In this document: piece after piece, positions 22,766-32,756 of the stretch | Position numbering within the stretch: position 1 is the first letter of the stretch | Layout: every line of letters begins with the position of its first letter | Assembly (NCBI RefSeq): GCF_030463535.1 | Contig: NC_132900.1 | Coordinates: forward strand, 30,217,721-30,281,720 | Source of the DNA: Salminus brasiliensis | Lineage: Eukaryota > Chordata > Actinopteri > Characiformes > Bryconidae | Reading direction: 5' to 3' | DNA: 64,000 bases | Translations under genes and position numbers: made by a program | Notes under the pieces: model-generated | Database searches by the model: none | What the model saw: only the letters and a program-made list of their open reading frames with translations | Told to the model about the DNA's origin: nothing

Positions 22766-23229
22766 ATACAGTACTGCACAGAGGATTAGGCCCCTAACCC
22801 CATTATTCTAATCCCTGTCTCTCAGCAGTGAGAGGGTTTCTACTGCAGAAGCTCCAGATCAGATCAGAACAGATAAAGCAGGTGAACATAAATCCAGTAA
22901 AAAGGAGAAACAAGAGCTTCTCATTCTGAAGAAAGAAAGTAGTGAGATCTTGTCGGTGAGCTAGTCTGAAGAACAGAGCTCGGTTCCTCCAGGTTTCTCC
23001 TGGACGCCCCCCAGTCCAGCCAGCACAGCGTGGAGGATGTGTTCAATTCCATCAGCAGCAGCAGCAGCTCACCTGATTTACCATCATTAAGCCCTGAGAG
23101 AGGAGAACTTTGGAGATGTTCTAATGATGAACACAGTGATGGAGAACCACCACCACCACTTTCTGCACTGTTGAGCAGCTCTTCATTGTAGTTTTCCCGA
23201 GTGCCTAAAACTTTTGTTCAGTACTGTAT
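22766..23229. mobile_element. MITE family 3 (ATACAGTACTG ends)
   Basis: The left end ATACAGTACTGCACAGAGGA and right end CAAAACTTTTGTTCAGTACTG-type sequence are imperfect inverted repeats; ttaggc/gcctaa follows inside each. It is about 460 bp with no ORF and begins about 195 bases past the col26a1 stop, so it probably forms part of the 3' UTR. Confidence 0.6.
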
Positions 23230-23239
23230 GTGTTTGTCT

Positions 23240-23273
23240 ATGTGTGTGTGTATGTGTATGTGTGTGTGTGTGT
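23240..23273. repeat. (GT)n microsatellite
   Basis: Interrupted GT run immediately beyond the MITE 3 right end. Confidence 0.85.
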
Positions 23274-23789
23274 TTAAATAGCAGGAGTTGACCTGCCAGT
23301 TCGGAAGGCTGCAGACTAAGCACAACAGATGCTACAACTGTGTCAGTTCGTCTTGCAGTCTCTGCAGTTCGTCTCACCTGTATCCGCCAGGCAGCGCAAC
23401 TTTAGCACGCCGCTAGCCTGTCAGCATCTCGCAGCCTGTTCTCGGCTCCCCAGCTTGTTAAAACCGCAGCGAGACAGGATGGAACAAATGAGCCCCCTGC
23501 CCACCCGGCAGCTCCAAATAAAACGCTGTCAAACCAGAAACATCTGGATCATCCGCCACAAAAAGCAGCACCAGCCAGCAATTGTTTTGGCTCTCCAGCC
23601 CTAAAATACCGCCTTCTGGGTTTTGGTAGGAGTACGTTTTTTTGTTTGTTTTTTTATCAGCAAAAATGCCGCCGCGGGTTGTTTTCCCCGCGGTTAGGTC
23701 AACCCAACAGATTGGAGGAACAATCTGAGGTTTCGCCAATACTTTAAGAGCCACAATAACGGTCACATCACTCCAACTCTGCACCAGGG

Positions 23790-24310
23790 CTCTATTTTAG
23801 CGATCTTTTTAGGCGGGCCGTCAACCGTGCACCGCGCAGCTTGATTTAGGGGGCATGTCGGTGTGTCTTTGCTATGGTAACGACGGGAAAAGTTCACCCT
23901 GCACAGCTCAAAACTTGCAAAAGGCATGTATTAAGTCTCTTAATGAATCATGGGTGTGTTTTTTTTTTTTTTTTTTTGTTGGCGTAACGCGCAACAATAA
24001 ACCAATCAGCGTGACGCTCGACTTTCCCTTTAAGAGCCGGGTGCGGTCATTCTGACTTTGGCAGGTTGATATTTCAGTGGTGTAAAGCTTGGGGGAGGGG
24101 AGGTACGAGCGTCGGCCTGCACGTGCCTGTGTTGACAATTCACTTCCAAGATAGCAACGAACGAGCGTCTGACTGTTGACGAACATCTGTCTAGGCTGTT
24201 TTCAGTCAGTGGAGCTCCTCCTGTGTTTTTCATTGCCAAGATACGTAGCAATACGCCAGAAATTGACCTGACCACCCCTCATTTCGAGACCACCGCGCCC
24301 ATCGGTGTAG
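23790..24310. mobile_element. Probable DNA transposon relic
   Basis: Words such as ttgctatggtaacgacggga, aaccaatcagcgtgacgc and ccctttaagagccgggtgcg resemble a repeat I recall from other fish genomes. The internal duplication (cacttccaagatagcaac / cattgccaagatacgtagca) supports a repeat. The family was not identified. Confidence 0.4.
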
Positions 24311-25918
24311 ATACATTCGTAAGTAGAGTTTCTGTTTAACGACGCAGGAGGAAGGCGTGAACATAGAGTGCTGGCGGGGGGTAAGATAGCAGTGATCATC
24401 GTGCAGGATGTAAGATAGTATCCAGTTCGTGATTTTAACGTTAATACGTATTTTGCTGGACGTTTTTTTTATATATATATAGTTGATTCCCAGTGGTACT
24501 CTTTTTACAGTGCCTGAATGTTGGTACACATACGAAGGTAAAAGTCGTAAATGAAATCGTTAATGTAATTTAGTACGCTAGGAAGTTTCCCTGATTCTGG
24601 GTCTTGGTTCTGAACTGTAATGGTAACGGAATGGTTTCTCGGCTGCAGGCCTGTGCCATGTATCGAGCTTACTGTGCCTCCTATTCAGCTGTTGATTGTT
24701 GATTGAATACGTACTATTGTTTGCACTCTGATTTCAGGTTGTTAACGCGCTGGTATATAAAAAGTGTTAACGTGTGTGTGTGTGTGTGGGTGAATGCACC
24801 TGAAGGTTGACTTTCAGGTCTTTTTGTAATTTCAATAAAAGATTCCAGATCCGGTGTGACGGGGTTGACTCCGGTAGGTTGTTGTTAATCTTTTATTTTA
24901 TATAACGTTATTATTCTTTAACGATGGCGATAAACGCTCGTGAGTAGGCGCTGAGTAGAAGTAGACAGTCAGTGTATCTACGAGCCCTGCTAAAAATGAC
25001 CCAAGGTCTTTAGCTTTTGATAAGCCCAGGGTTTTAGAGTTTGATGGTTTAGCTCAAATAAGCTTATGTACCCTGATAAACAGCACAACCAGCTTGACCC
25101 ACCTGCAGAACCAAGCCGGTTGACCAGCACAACCAAGTTAGGTCACCCTATGGCCTATGACTAGTACAGGGTAGGACGTCCCCGGGAGGAACTTTTTGAC
25201 CATCTTCCCCATTATCTGAAACCATCCACCAGTAAAAGCTAGTCTCGGTCTGGCTGAATCTTAGCTGTCTAATCGCTTTATTGCTAATTGTTTGGTCTAA
25301 TCGCTCCAGATGTTGCCAGATTGTTGTTAGTAAGACCTCAAAAAGTTAGAACATCTGGCATTTGGTTTCCTGAACGTTCAAATTGATTCAACTTGATGTT
25401 TCTGCAACGTTTTCTTTGTAGCGTTTACGAAAACCCTAACATAATTTTAACATAACACTTAGGCCCCGCCCACACACAAATTTAGCTTTTTTCGGACACT
25501 GAAAATTGAGTTTTTCTAAAACGCTGACGTAAGAACGCATGCGGGTTTCCAGTGGAATCTCAAATGCCTCCTTACTCGCTAAATAGTGAACTACGTAAGT
25601 TGTGAACTACGAGAAGTGAGGGAAATCTCTGTAACTGAAAATATCCGGATCCGTGTGGGCGAGGCCTCAGACAGCTCACCAACCACAACCTCGAGCTCGA
25701 TTAAAGATTGGCATGGGCTTCAGGACCACAGAAATGAGAAACCAGAGTCTGCTTCACTTTCAAAAACCACTTTATCCATCCTCAGAGTTTCTACATCCTC
25801 AGAGTCCTGAACGTCATGTGCAAAGGGCCTCAGCTTTCAGTGTCAGCGTATGGGATGACGATGGGGTTCACACTGATGACGGAAACTATTTACAGGTTGG
25901 AGGTTTCTCCCCGGCTCC

Positions 25919-26023
25919 TCACTCCTGCTCCTTGTCTTCTCCATGTGTGATGACGTAGCAGAGGTTCTTGTAGTCGAGGTTTCCAGAGACGTCCAGAGGG
26001 AAGTTAGTAAACATCTGGTTGAC
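25919..26023 (-). CDS. myl10: myl10 last coding exon
   Basis: 105 bases with acceptor ctacacag: [18 protein letters not shown], then [16 protein letters not shown] and TGA. The Cys-Tyr-Val-Ile-Thr-His-Gly ending is characteristic of the light-chain C-terminus. Confidence 0.93.
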   Translation of the reverse strand, partial: VNQMFTNFPLDVSGNLDYKNLCYVITHGEDKEQE

Positions 26024-26609
26024 CTGTGTAGAGAAGCCAAGGAAAGCTCATGAAACCCTGAGGATCAGACTGTCTGAGGAACATCAGAAAAGAGGGTGGA
26101 GGTCCCCGCTCCATGATTTCACCCTAACAGTGGCGCTATAAGGAAGGGTTTCTTATAAAGTGGCCAGTGAGTGGAAGTACAGTAGAGGTGTTTCTAATAA
26201 AATGGCCAATGAGTGGACATACAAGGAAGATGTTTCTGATAAAGTGGCCAGTAAGGGGACATCTGCGTTAGGTGTTGCTAATAAAGTGGCCAGTAAGTGG
26301 ACCTATGTGGTAGGTGTTTCCAATAAAGTGGCCTGTGAGTGAACATACAAGGAAGGTGTTTTGAATAGTGGCCACTGAGTGGACATCTACGGTAGGTGTT
26401 TCTAATAAAGTGGACATACTGTGAAGGTGTTTCTAATAAAGTGGCCAGTTAGTGGACCTCTGTGGTAGGTGTTTCTAAAAAAGTGGCCAGTAAGTAGAAG
26501 TAAAATGGAGGTGTTTCTATTGAAATGGCCAGTTAGGGGACATATAAGAGAGGTGTTTCTAATAAAGTGGCCAGTGAATAGATGTAAAAAGTTGTTATTT
26601 CTATTGGAC

Positions 26610-26643
<34 letters not shown>

Positions 26644-26777
26644 TCTACAATATACCACCTGATGGGGAGGGCCTCAAAGAATAGGATGCCCTAGAGTGGT
26701 GTGAAGGCCTACATCCTAATTTAAATGTCTCTCTCTCTCTCTCTCTCCCTTTCCCTCCCACCACTTTCCCCAGTGTA

Positions 26778-26832
<55 letters not shown>

Positions 26833-27245
26833 CTTGCTCCCGTCAGCTGAAACTGATGTTGGTATAAACCCAGCGGGGGCCGAGTGTGCCACAGTGTTTG
26901 ATCAGCAGCATGTGCACATGTCTCCTGTGTGTACCCCCATGGTTGATCAAGAGCGCTGCCCAGCGGCCCCCGTGGACCCCCAGAGAGCACGTTGCCGTGC
27001 CAACGCAGCGTGGCCGCTCATCTGCTGGACACATGGGAGCCACAGTGAGCCTACACAGTTTTTCTTAGTGGGTTCTCTCCCCCCCCCAACTGCTCTGGGT
27101 GGGTTTTTTGGTGTGTGACAGCAAGATGGATGATTGTAATCACAGGAGCCATCAGCCAGGCAGGACGCTGCCACGAGAAGCCAGCCAGCAGATTACTGCA
27201 CACTGCTGCCATGGGAACAGAGGGCTTGTTTGTTTTCCTCTGTGC

Positions 27246-27289
<44 letters not shown>

Positions 27290-28008
27290 CATCAGCATTT
27301 ATTTCCAAGGCTTTGATGCATGCTGTATGATAGCTGCTACACAAAAGTTTTGGAGTGTAAGGGAGTGAGAGAGAGAGAGAAAGCCAGACAGATGGACGGA
27401 GACAGAGAAACAGAGACAATGAGAGAGAGAGACTGAGAGAGGCAGATAGAGACAGACAGGGAGATAGAGAGATAGAAAGACAAAAGGAGACAATAAGAGA
27501 GACATAGATGGATAGAGACAGACAGGCAGACAGAGTTAGACAGACAGAAAGACCCAGAAAGGGAAGGGATGAGAGAGACAAGGAGAGAGCAAGAGGGACA
27601 GAATGAAACAGAGAGGGACAGACAGGGAGAAAAATAGTGATGGACAGAGACAGACTGAAAGAGAAGGGGTGAGAGACATAGAGACACAAAGAGAGAGACA
27701 AGGAGAGAGCAAGAGGGACAGAATGAAAGAGAGAGGGACAGAGACAGACAGAAAGAAAGACAGACTGAAAGAGAAGGGGTGAGAGACATAGAGACACAAA
27801 GAGAGAGACAAGGAGAGAGCAAGAGGGACAGAATGAAAGAGAGAGGGACAGAGACAGACAGAAAGAAAGACAGACTGAAAGAGAAGGGGTGAGAGACATA
27901 GAGACACAAGGAGAGAGCAAGAGGGACAGAAATTCAGAGAGAGGGACAGAGACAGACAGACTGAAAGAAAGGCTGATAGAAACAGATAGAGACAAAGACA
28001 TGCATTTA

Positions 28009-28041
<33 letters not shown>

Positions 28042-30106
28042 CACTCACCTCAGCTTCAGAAAACTTGTCCGCTTGAGACATCAGGTAATATTTGATTCTG
28101 TTAATTAGCAGAAAATACAGACAGCTGTTAGCCAGCGGCACTGTCCCTGTCCCCGTCCCCGTCCCCATTCCCATCCCTGTTCCTGAGGAACTTTGCTCAT
28201 TTGCTAACGTTGCAAATCTGTTAGCCCAAAGCTAAAAACACTAGCCAGAAGCTAACGTGCTAGTCACAACAATACAAAGCATGAGTCAAAATACTGCCAC
28301 TGGCACTTACTCATCCCCCTTTAGAAAGCCTGTTCCCTCCGGGTCAAACATCTTGAAGGCGTTCAGTATGGTCTCCTCCGGGTCGGTGCCTGGAAAGTTA
28401 GCAACAGTCAGTCTAAGCAAGGATCAAAGCCACCAGGTTCAGTAGATGTAGTGTCTAAGAAGCAACATCACCAAAATGTGACGAGCTAATTTGGGCTAAC
28501 TGTGCAAATGCACACACACAGCCTGTAGAGACGTACTGCCAAAAGATGCCAGGCATGGGCTAGAGGGGTATAAAGCCCCCCAGCATTGAGCATGTTGAGC
28601 AGTGGAACCACCAGCCAACATCCTCATGTGGGGCTCACATGGATGGAACGTGGGCTAGGTGAGTTCCAATGGGCATGGGCTCTGAGTGGGCTCCCCAAAT
28701 GGGCCCCATCATTACAGCCCACCTAAATGTCACATGGGTCCCATCTAGGTCCCATATGCAGTGTATAACCCAAATGGGGCCCATGTTTAACCCCTATCTG
28801 GTCCCATCACTGACCCTGGGGGGCATCGCCTGGATATGTTAGCTGGGGGGTTCTCTGGAATAATTGATGATGCTCCACCCAATACTTTTGGAATGAGCTG
28901 GGGAGCTGAGGGGATGAGGTGGGTGGTGATCATCCAACATTGTAACCTCACAACGTTTTAACGTTCAGGCACTGGTCACTTTGGCCTGGTCAGTGTTAGA
29001 TCCATGAGCTGGGGTCAGGTCTGTGAGTGTGTAAATGATGACGACTGTAGCTGGAGCACACCTTTGAGCTTCTCTCCGAACATGCTGAGGAACACTGTGA
29101 AGTTGATGGCGCCAGGAGCTTCTTTCAGCATGTCCTCCAGCTCGTCGTTGCCTACGTTCAGCCGGCCTAGAAGCGTAGATGGACACCGACACTCACAATC
29201 AAGATCCTTAACTGAACATCAACAGAGCGTCCCACCATCTACCGTCCACTAGGAAAGGTCTGTTACCGTCCACGTCCACTACCGTCCACACTTTTTATTG
29301 GCCATTGCTGTGGTGCCCAGAGAGCAGAGAGAGTTGCCCTTGCTCAAGGGCCCAACAGTGGTGGCTTGTTGAGCCTGGGTATTGAACCCACAACCCTGGC
29401 AACAATTGCCTGGAGCTCTAGCCGCTGAGCCACCACTGCCCCAACCCCACCTATGATAAAAAAAGTGCTCCTTAAGAGGTTAAAAAGGGTGTAGATTTTA
29501 ACCCCTCTTCAGTCACCCTGAAGAACGTGGCCAAAAGCACATGCACATTCTGCTCGCACCCCATTAACTACGTCAAAAACGGTTGTAGCGTTTTACCCCG
29601 TCTGCCAGAAACAGAGGAAAGAAACGGCAGGCCCATTTTATTCTCCTCTACCTGAAACCTGGAAGTGTTGGGAGAAAAATCAAGAGCATTTACCCACGGC
29701 AGCGAACGTGTCTCTGAGGTCGTTCTTGTCGATGAAGCCGTCTCTGTTCTGGTCCATGATGGTGAAGGCCTGCAGGCGGTCATAACGCGTTAACTCGGGA
29801 CACATCGTCTGCTCTCTATATATCAAAGAAATGCGCTGCGCTAATGTCTTAAGAGCCCATCCATCCTGTAGACTGTAAATTACAGTGATTATGGTCTAGG
29901 TCTGGTCCAGCCAAGGAGCTGGCTGTTAAAGTTATAGCTCCTGTGAGTTATGGTTTGTGTGGTTTGAGAGTACAGCACATGGCTGAGGCGTGGGGATAAA
30001 TGGTGCAAATGGCTCTTGCCTCCTTGAACTCCTGAATCTGAGACTGCTCGAACATGGTGAACACGTTGGAGCTGCCCGACTCCTTCTTCTTGGCCTTCTT
30101 GGGCGA
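25919..30106 (-). CDS. myl10: Myosin regulatory light chain, myl10-like (6 coding exons; exon 1 not found)
   Basis: Regulatory light chain that wraps the IQ site of the myosin heavy-chain neck. Joined exons on the - strand: 30106-30020, 29769-29694, 29166-29062, 28389-28311, 28097-28049 and 26023-25919. Phases fit throughout and give about 159 residues, near the usual 166-170 once the tiny first exon is added. Features in order: a Lys-rich N-terminus and phosphorylatable SSNVF; EF-hand 1 with a complete loop [12 protein letters not shown]; the helix EDMLKEAPG and [15 protein letters not shown]; a degenerate EF-hand 2 ([12 protein letters not shown]); and the tail [15 protein letters not shown]. 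Tail and synteny favour MYL10 over MYL2/MYLPF. One donor is GC. Paralogue choice is from memory. Confidence 0.85.
26150..26600. repeat. Minisatellite, about 42-bp units, in the last myl10 intron
   Basis: About eleven units built on GTGTTTCTAATAAAGTGGCC followed by agtgagtggacatac. Spacing between gtggccag words is 41-46 bases with one shorter unit. It lies 130 bases upstream of the last myl10 exon in transcript direction. Confidence 0.85.
26611..26642. repeat. (GT)n microsatellite
   Basis: GT run directly after the 42-bp minisatellite; on the transcribed strand it is (CA)n. Confidence 0.9.
26727..26830. repeat. (CT)n and (GT)n microsatellites
   Basis: CT run at 26727-26747 and GT run at about 26779-26830, separated by a short C-rich spacer. 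Confidence 0.9.
27250..27288. repeat. (GT)n microsatellite
   Basis: Uninterrupted GT in the last myl10 intron. Confidence 0.92.
27360..27990. repeat. GA-rich satellite with about 110-bp higher-order units
   Basis: Purine-rich sequence built from gagaga, gacaga and gggaca words. The word cagactgaaa recurs at 27651, 27761 and 27871, showing a 110-base tandem unit of at least two and a half copies. The long Ser/Leu-rich ORFs on the - strand are products of this composition. Confidence 0.88.
28010..28040. repeat. (GT)n microsatellite next to myl10 exon 6 donor
   Basis: On the transcribed strand this is (CA)n starting about nine bases into the intron. Confidence 0.9.
28049..28097 (-). CDS. myl10: myl10 exon 6
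   Basis: 49 bases: one base completing Glu, then [16 protein letters not shown]. It aligns with the family's YVREMLTTQAERFSKEE. The donor gtgagt is followed after about nine intron bases by a (CA)n run on the - strand. Confidence 0.9.
28311..28389 (-). CDS. myl10: myl10 exon 5: EF-hand 2 region
   Basis: 79 bases with acceptor ttccag and donor gtaagt. It encodes [18 protein letters not shown] and TGFLKGD plus two bases. The second loop lacks the acidic residues needed for calcium, as in other regulatory light chains. Confidence 0.92.
28508..28960 (+). mobile_element. MITE family 1 fragment interrupted by another element
   Basis: Family words tgcaaatgcacacacac, gtagagacgtactgcc and ggggtataaagcccccc precede the break. 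ttctctggaataattga, atacttttggaatgagctgg and gtgatcatccaacat follow it. Both MITE ends are missing. Confidence 0.65.
28611..28846. mobile_element. Small element nested in the MITE (CCAGCCAACAT...ATGTTAGCTGG)
   Basis: Imperfect terminal inverted repeats CCAGCCAACATCC and GGATATGTTAGCTGG bound 236 bases rich in gggccca and cccat words. No ORF. It interrupts the family 1 consensus between agcagtggaac and ttctctgg. Confidence 0.6.
29062..29166 (-). CDS. myl10: myl10 exon 4: linker between EF-hands 1 and 2
   Basis: 105 bases, phase 1 to phase 1, acceptor ttctag and donor gtgtgc. It encodes [18 protein letters not shown] and [15 protein letters not shown], the classic light-chain linker (family consensus EAPGPINFTVFL). 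Confidence 0.93.
29297..29445 (-). mobile_element. tRNA-derived SINE (family B), in a myl10 intron
   Basis: On the - strand: ggggcagtggtggctcagcg (A box region), gggttgtgggttcaatacccagg (B box region, 29370s), then gggcccttgagcaagggcaa and tctgggcaccacagcaatgg. This is a widespread fish SINE type by my recollection. Confidence 0.7.
29694..29769 (-). CDS. myl10: myl10 exon 3: EF-hand 1
   Basis: 76 bases with acceptor ctgcag and donor gtaaat. It encodes [18 protein letters not shown] and RDTFAAV plus one base. The loop has Asp1, Asn3, Asp5, Gly6, Ile8, Asp9 and Asp12, a full cation-binding set. Confidence 0.93.
30020..30106 (-). CDS. myl10: myl10 exon 2: Lys-rich N-terminus and phosphorylation site
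   Basis: 87 bases, 29 codons: [16 protein letters not shown] then [13 protein letters not shown]. The acceptor is gtgtgcag. The donor on the - strand is GAG followed by gcaaga, a GC donor. The Ser in SSNVF is at the site phosphorylated by myosin light-chain kinase in this family. The initiator Met must come from an upstream exon. Confidence 0.88.
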
Positions 30107-30289
30107 CTGCACACATAGAGAAAGAAACGTTATTGGAAGCATAGAGGCAATCAAATCATCGACATTTTAAACGTACTACGGCTTACTGCGGGAATGGAGA
30201 GGAGACCTCTGAGAACACTAGAACTCTGGACGGTTAGGTAGCTCAGCTGATTCCCAAAAGCATTCCTAATATTAATAGATCTGTTGGGG

Positions 30290-31035
30290 TCTATGAATTG
30301 CACAGCTTGTTTAATTGCCATAGAAAAGCATAGAATGGGACGCTCTGGAGCAGCTGCACGTAAGCCTTAGGTCAGCAATGTTCAGAATGCTATCAAATCC
30401 TCACAACAATGTTCCAGAATCCAGTGTAAAGCCTTCCCAGAAGAGTAGAGAATGGGATGCTCTGGAGCAGCTGCACATGAGCCCAATGTCACCATGGCCA
30501 CCAAGTGTCTGCTAGCTTTAGAGCTCGGACCAGTGCTTTAAGGATGAGCTGGAGTTTACTAATGCTCTGAATGCAATCACATCCTCACTGCAATGTTCCA
30601 ACCCCAAGTGTTAAGCCTTCCCGGAAGAGTAGAGCATGAGGTACTCTGAAGCTGCTGCTCATGAGCCTAGTATTGGGCTATGGAGAAGTCCTTTGAGCTG
30701 GAGGGCCAGAACTAGCCATCCAACATCAGTACCTGACCTCCCTAATGCTCTGTATGCAATCAAATCCTCACAACAATGTTCCAATATCTAGTGTAAAGCC
30801 TAGCCTTGTTCCCGTAAGAGTTAAGAATGGGATGCTCTGGAGCTGCTGCACATGAGCCCAAGGTCACCACGCCCAAGTGTCTGCTAGAAGGGTATGAAGC
30901 CCCATAGTATTTGGCTGAATGCAATCAAATCCTCATAGTATTGGACTGTGGAGAAGTGGAACTCCATCCAGTACCTGGCCGCTCCAAATGCAATCAAATC
31001 CTCACAGCAATGTTCCCTCATCTAGTGTAGTGTAA
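30290..31035 (+). repeat. Tandem array derived from MITE family 1 interior
   Basis: Four to five units, each with atgcaatcaaatcctcacaa, caatgttcca, ctagtgtaaagcc, gaatgggatgctctggagc and tgcacatgagcccaa in the same order. They are spaced roughly 180-250 bases apart with deletions. The words are from the middle of family 1, but the terminal repeats are absent. Confidence 0.65.
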
Positions 31036-31597
31036 GCACATCTCAGCACCTCGTCCCGCACGCCGGACGCTAAAGGTCATCGGTGTTAATATTTAGTATA
31101 GTCAGCAAGTCCAGCTAGCGTCCTCCAAACGTTCCCCTGAGCCTTTTTTACGGGTTATTGACGGACACGTAATCGACCCCCATGACCTCCATGGCCATCA
31201 CGCATGCATGTCCGTCAACTCTGCGACAGATTTTTGTGGTTACCATAAAAAACGTTAGTGACAACGGGGCGATTTGGGTGATGTTCCTACCATTGTGAGA
31301 GTGGAGGAGGTCCTGCAGATGGTCAGTCAAAGTCTGGGCAGACAATAGAGCCACTGCTACCGTTTTATATGCCGGTCAGGCCGAGCATACCTGCTCTAAG
31401 TTTAGACAATAGAGCCTGGCTGGAAAAATGCAGCAACTAGCCCCCCTTGCGAGGTATGTGGATCACGCTGGGTGCATCGCCCTCATAAAAGGCACAGCTA
31501 TGTCTGTAATGCCCGGCCCGCCACACCCCTTTCACAGGTGCTGCTATTTTGAGGTCAGTGGGGACCAGGGCGTGAAAAAAAAATGACCTCTTATGAG

Positions 31598-31917
31598 ATA
31601 TGGACAAAAGTATTGGGACACCATCTCATTCGTGCTGAGTTTATCCTGCTACCGTCCAGGGAAGAAGGCTTTCTACTAGATTTTGGAGATTGGCTTTTGC
31701 ATTGCTGTGAGGATATGATTGCATTCAGCGACAGGAGCGTTAGTGAGGTCAGAATGTCTGATGTTGGATGGAGGGGTGTAAAGATTCTCCTAAATTAGGC
31801 ATGCCCCCTATAGGTTTACATTTATTTATCTGCTCCAGAGAGTTCTATTCAATTGGTCTAGCATCTGAATGCATTCATTATTAGAGGTGTCCACAAACAT
31901 TTGGACATTATAGTGTA
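31598..31917 (-). mobile_element. MITE family 1, antisense, internally deleted
   Basis: It begins TATGGACAAAAGTATTGGGA and ends with aaacatttggacattatagt. The copy is about 320 bases against about 560 in full copies. Confidence 0.75.
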
Positions 31918-32539
31918 AGTGCAGAGTATAGCACTCGTACAGTCTTTGCCAAGTTGGATGTGATTTGAAAAGCCATTAGGGTCAATGTCAAGTGCCCAGT
32001 TTCACCCCTCAGCCACGGCCCATGCTGGGATTTGGAGGCAGCGTTTTCAGCAGCTGGGCAGCCGGCAGAGATCGTAATTCTCAAAGACATAAGAGACATA
32101 ACAGGCGGATTCGCTGGGCTCAGGTCAGGGTATGTCTGACCTTAAAAGGCAGCCGCCACGACCTTTCACACCTGCCAAATCGTCGCCTGCATTAGCTTGC
32201 TGTTGTCGCTCGCCAGCTAGCACTGGACAAGGTTATTGCTCTGAAAGGCTCTTAGCTTTGCACTTTAGCCTCTTTCAAATCCACGGTATGGAAAGGATAG
32301 ATAAACCAAACAAGCACAGAGCGGCTAACTATCTGTTAATCAGGACGTGGGCAATACCAGTTAGCATGAAAGGCTCCTAGCTTTGCACTTTAGCTGCTTC
32401 TTAGCCACCAGAGTTTAAACCAACAACCTCATGAGAGCTAGCAGTAAGCATGGAACTCGTGCTACAATGCTAACTGGCTTTCTCTGGCGTTTGTTCGTGG
32501 TCAGTCACATTAGCTCCGTTTGGATAAATGATCTGCCCA

Positions 32540-32750
32540 GTGTTTACAACCAGCTCCACGTTTTTTTCCAGGTCGTGACAAGTCATATTAGTGGACGCAT
32601 TCCAAATCTGCAAGCCAAGCGTTATTTTCATCACCACGTGGGGTCATTTGTCCTACACTGACACTGAATCTGTCCAGTGGTTTGCCACATTGTCATGGGA
32701 GTGCCACAGGGGTCTATTTTGGGGCCTCTGCTGATGTGCTGATATGCTCT
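32540..32750 (+). pseudogene. LINE reverse transcriptase fragment
   Basis: Bases 32700-32735 read [12 protein letters not shown], the same reverse transcriptase motif as at 17972. The flanks are too decayed to extend it with certainty. It directly abuts a Tc1 relic. Confidence 0.5.
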
Positions 32751-32756
32751 TAAATA

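Larger units (their letters stand above)
22571..25918. other. Intergenic region between col26a1 and myl10 (convergent 3' ends)
   Basis: It contains the likely col26a1 3' UTR, a MITE (22766-23229), a GT microsatellite, a GC-richer repeat-like stretch (23790-24310), a CCAGC-type repeat (25040-25160) and the likely myl10 3' UTR. AATAAA on + at 23517, 23993 and 24835, and on - at 25277-25282, are possible polyadenylation signals. No further gene was seen. Confidence 0.6.

Noticed and set aside
26783..27118. 111-codon ORF starting in a GT repeat
   Set aside because: The Cys-Val run is a (GT)n translation; the remainder has no similarity I recognise and lies in a myl10 intron.
27051..28174. Long Ser/Leu-rich open frames on the - strand (up to 316 codons)
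   Set aside because: They are translations of the GA-rich satellite and CT/GT repeats and overlap real myl10 exon 6 in another frame; low complexity, no domain.
30107..31400. Attempt to place the first coding exon of myl10
   Set aside because: That exon encodes only one or two residues in this family; several ATG-gt candidates exist and none can be preferred from sequence alone.
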